Shown here: positions 6,249 through 7,848 of the stretch, in pieces | How positions within the stretch are numbered: position 1 is the first letter of the stretch | How the letters are laid out: each line of letters begins with the position of its first letter | Origin: Tepidiphilus sp. | GTDB lineage: Bacteria; Pseudomonadota; Gammaproteobacteria; Burkholderiales; Rhodocyclaceae | Assembly (NCBI GenBank): GCA_028684345.1 | Contig: JAQUGB010000075.1 | Coordinates: 1-7,848 of the forward strand | DNA: 7,848 nucleotides | Direction: 5' to 3' | Translations under genes and position numbers: made by a program | The notes under the pieces: model-generated | Told to the model about the DNA's origin: nothing | What the model saw: only the letters and a program-made list of their open reading frames with translations | Database searches by the model: none

Positions 6249-6847
6249 CGGATCACCTCGGCGTGCTCGATCACTACCGGCTCGAGCGGTACGTCGCGGT
6301 AAGGGCCGACGGTGCCGGTCTTCACCGATTTGATGGCGTCGACCACCTCCATGCCCTGTACGACTTTGCCGAAGACGCAGTAGCCCCAGCCCTGGACGGT
6401 GGGGGCGTGGTAGTCGAGGAAGTCGTTGTCGGCGACGTTGATGAAGAATTGCGCCGTGGCCGAATTTGGATCCTGAGTGCGGGCCATGGCGACGGTGCCG
6501 CGTAGATTCTTGAGGCCGTTGTCGGCCTCGTTGGGGATCGGCGCGCGCGTCGGTTTTTGCTTCATGTCGGCGGTGAGCCCGCCGCCCTGGATCATGAAAC
6601 CGTCGATGACGCGATGAAAGATGGTGCCGTCGTAGTGGCCGCTCTCGACGTAGGCGAGAAAATTCTCCACCGTCTTGGGCGCTTTGGCGGCGTCGAGTTC
6701 GAGCACGATGTCACCGCGGTTGGTGGCGAGCTTGACTTGCACGGCTTGGGCTCCTTGGGCGAAGGAAAGGGTGGAGAAGGTGCAGGCGAGAAGCGCCGTG
6801 AGCAGGGCGCGGCGCGCTCGGTTCAGGGCAGAGGTCGATCGGAGCAT
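6245..6847 (-). CDS. ppiA: Exported peptidyl-prolyl cis-trans isomerase (cyclophilin type)
   Basis: This 200-residue cyclophilin should speed proline isomerisation during folding of periplasmic proteins. An N-terminal signal peptide is visible: a basic start with Arg3, Arg10, Arg12 and Arg13, a hydrophobic core (about 14-29), and a likely cleavage after SFA (residue 30). The cyclophilin domain (about 36-199) contains FHRVIDGFMIQGGG (77-90) with the catalytic Arg79, then MART (121-124), QFFINVADNDFLD (133-145) and CVFGKVVQGMEVVD (157-170). The active-site tryptophan of human CypA is Phe159 here, as in many bacterial forms. It overlaps lpxH by ATGA, a neighbour relation known for bacterial cyclophilin genes, often the cytoplasmic ppiB. 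Because this one has a signal peptide I call it ppiA-like; if the signal is not used, ppiB would fit better. AGGAGAG stands 5 nt upstream of the ATG. Confidence 0.92.
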   Translation of the reverse strand: MLRSTSALNRARRALLTALLACTFSTLSFAQGAQAVQVKLATNRGDIVLELDAAKAPKTVENFLAYVESGHYDGTIFHRVIDGFMIQGGGLTADMKQKPTRAPIPNEADNGLKNLRGTVAMARTQDPNSATAQFFINVADNDFLDYHAPTVQGWGYCVFGKVVQGMEVVDAIKSVKTGTVGPYRDVPLEPVVIEHAEVIR

Positions 6848-6852
6848 GGACG

Positions 6853-6859
6853 CTCTCCT
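6853..6859 (-). promoter_or_regulatory. Shine-Dalgarno of the cyclophilin gene
   Basis: Read on the minus strand, AGGAGAG lies 5 nt before the ATG at 6847. It is the strongest ribosome binding site on this strand and fits a gene that opens a new translational unit after the 170-nt spacer behind dnaJ. I see no convincing -35/-10 pair in that spacer. Confidence 0.7.
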
Positions 6860-6862
6860 GGG

Positions 6863-7021
6863 CTAAGGTAAGGCGATGCGCACGACCCGGTGCGCGGCTG
6901 CATGGCGGCGTTTTCCGCTTCCCGGATGCGCGCCGTCGATGCGATGTGGCGGGCTTCCCATGCTGCGGGCGTCGCGTCCTGTAGCCGGTCGCATGAGTTT
7001 TTCGCGGCGCGCCACGTTCAT
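6863..7021 (-). other. Possible 52-codon ORF coupled to dnaJ (doubtful)
   Basis: An ATG overlaps the dnaJ stop as ATGA and opens a frame of 52 codons that ends just before the cyclophilin gene. The product would be very basic and rich in Arg, His, Ala, Gly and Pro, with no recognisable domain, signal or membrane segment. The ATGA overlap resembles the real junctions here, but the frame is the continuation of a long dnaJ shadow frame, and this composition is what chance frames give in GC-rich DNA. I consider it more likely non-coding. Confidence 0.15.
6878..6895. repeat. Inverted repeat between dnaJ and the cyclophilin gene
   Basis: GCGCAC and GTGCGC form a perfect 6-bp stem with a 6-nt loop in the spacer. 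No T-run follows on the transcribed strand, so it is not a standard intrinsic terminator. It may be a weak attenuating hairpin or chance in GC-rich sequence. Confidence 0.35.
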
Positions 7022-7848
7022 TGGGCCTCGCCGGTGAAGAATTCGCGCATGCGGTCGAACCAGGATTTGCTGCGCGGGTTGTGGCGCTCGGCATTCTCGC
7101 GGGCGATCTCCTCGAATTCGCGCAAGAGTTCTTTCTGCCGCTCGGTGAGATTGACCGGTGTCTCTACCACCACGTGGCAGAGCAGGTCGCCCACGCCCTG
7201 GTTGCGCACGTTGCGGATGCCTTTGCCGCGCAGGCGGAAGACCTTGCCCGTCTGTGTGCCCGGCGGGATGCGCAGCTTGGCGATGCCATCGAGCGTGGGG
7301 ACGTCGATTTCGCCGCCCAGCGCCGCGGTGGTGATGGAGATGGGCATCTCGCAGTGCAGGTCGTCGCCCTCGCGCTGGAAGATGGGGTGGGGCTTGATGC
7401 GGATCTCGACGTAGAGATCGCCCGGCGGGCCGCCGTTGATGCCGGCTTCTCCATAGCCGCTCTGGCGCAGACGCATGCCGGTGTCGATGCCGGCGGGAAT
7501 CTTCACCTCCAGCGTGCGCGTTCGCCGCACGCGTCCGGCGCCGCCGCAGTCGGGACAGGGATCGGCGACGATACTGCCGCTGCCGTGGCATTCGGGGCAG
7601 GTCTGCTGAATGGAGAAGAAGCCTTGCTGCATGCGCACCTGGCCGACGCCGCCGCAGGTGGGGCACACCCGTGGCTGCGTGCCGGGGCGAGCGCCGGTGC
7701 CGTGGCAGGTGTCGCAGGTCTCGGTGGTGGGGATGCGGAGGGTCTTGGTGGTGCCGTGGGCGGCCTCTTCGAGCGTGATCTCGAGCTGGTAGCGCAGATC
7801 GGCGCCACGATAGACCTGGGAGCGGCCGCGCCGGCCGCCGCCGAAGAG
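7018..7848 (-). CDS. dnaJ: Chaperone protein DnaJ, 3' part
   Basis: These are the C-terminal 276 residues of DnaJ, the Hsp40 co-chaperone that delivers substrates to DnaK and stimulates its ATPase. The frame is open to the window edge; about 100 residues, including the J domain and most of the Gly/Phe region, lie outside. The visible part opens with the end of the Gly-rich linker, then RGADLRYQLEITLEEA (14-29). The zinc-finger domain follows with all four CXXCXGXG repeats: CDTCHGTG (45), CPTCGGVG (62), CPECHGSG (84) and CPDCGGAG (98), so both Zn sites are intact. The substrate-binding C-terminal domains follow, with KIPAGIDTGMRLR and GDLYVEI. The end, KSWFDRMREFF plus a short tail, is typical of proteobacterial DnaJ. 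dnaK is the usual upstream neighbour and would be just beyond the window on this strand. Confidence 0.97.
   Translation of the reverse strand, partial: LFGGGRRGRSQVYRGADLRYQLEITLEEAAHGTTKTLRIPTTETCDTCHGTGARPGTQPRVCPTCGGVGQVRMQQGFFSIQQTCPECHGSGSIVADPCPDCGGAGRVRRTRTLEVKIPAGIDTGMRLRQSGYGEAGINGGPPGDLYVEIRIKPHPIFQREGDDLHCEMPISITTAALGGEIDVPTLDGIAKLRIPPGTQTGKVFRLRGKGIRNVRNQGVGDLLCHVVVETPVNLTERQKELLREFEEIARENAERHNPRSKSWFDRMREFFTGEAQ

Overview
The window looks like ordinary chromosomal DNA from a high-GC Gram-negative proteobacterium, most likely a betaproteobacterium. The evidence is the gene order folC–dedD–cvpA–purF–metZ, an LpxH-type lipid A enzyme, and an E. coli-like PurF with no propeptide. I cannot name a genus from the sequence alone.

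Plus strand, 1–4973, is a very tightly packed operon: the 3' part of folC, a SPOR-domain membrane protein (DedD position), cvpA, purF and metZ. Junctions are a GTGA overlap, an ATGA overlap, a TGAATG abutment and a 10-nt gap, so translational coupling is likely. The genes combine folate polyglutamylation, purine entry (PurF), methionine sulfhydrylation (MetZ) and two envelope proteins, a grouping conserved in Proteobacteria (one-carbon and purine metabolism beside division and envelope functions).

Minus strand, 7848–4916, is a second block read toward the first: the 3' part of dnaJ, a 170-nt spacer, an exported cyclophilin (PpiA-like), lpxH, and then two small genes, a DUF4160 protein and a DUF2442 protein. 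The cyclophilin and lpxH overlap by ATGA, and lpxH, DUF4160 and DUF2442 are linked by short gaps in which each stop codon forms part of the next Shine-Dalgarno sequence.

The two blocks converge, and the 3' ends of metZ and the DUF2442 gene overlap by 58 nt with no visible intrinsic terminator. The DUF4160–DUF2442 pair is the only accessory-looking part. It lies in a stretch of about 55% GC (5041–5460, hand-counted) that ends sharply at the lpxH stop, where GC rises to about 72% or more. Both families lack a known function. They commonly occur as neighbours, and a toxin–antitoxin-like or regulatory role is only a hypothesis. No RNA genes, insertion sequences, CRISPR arrays or phage genes are visible, and no stretch over 300 nt lacks a gene.
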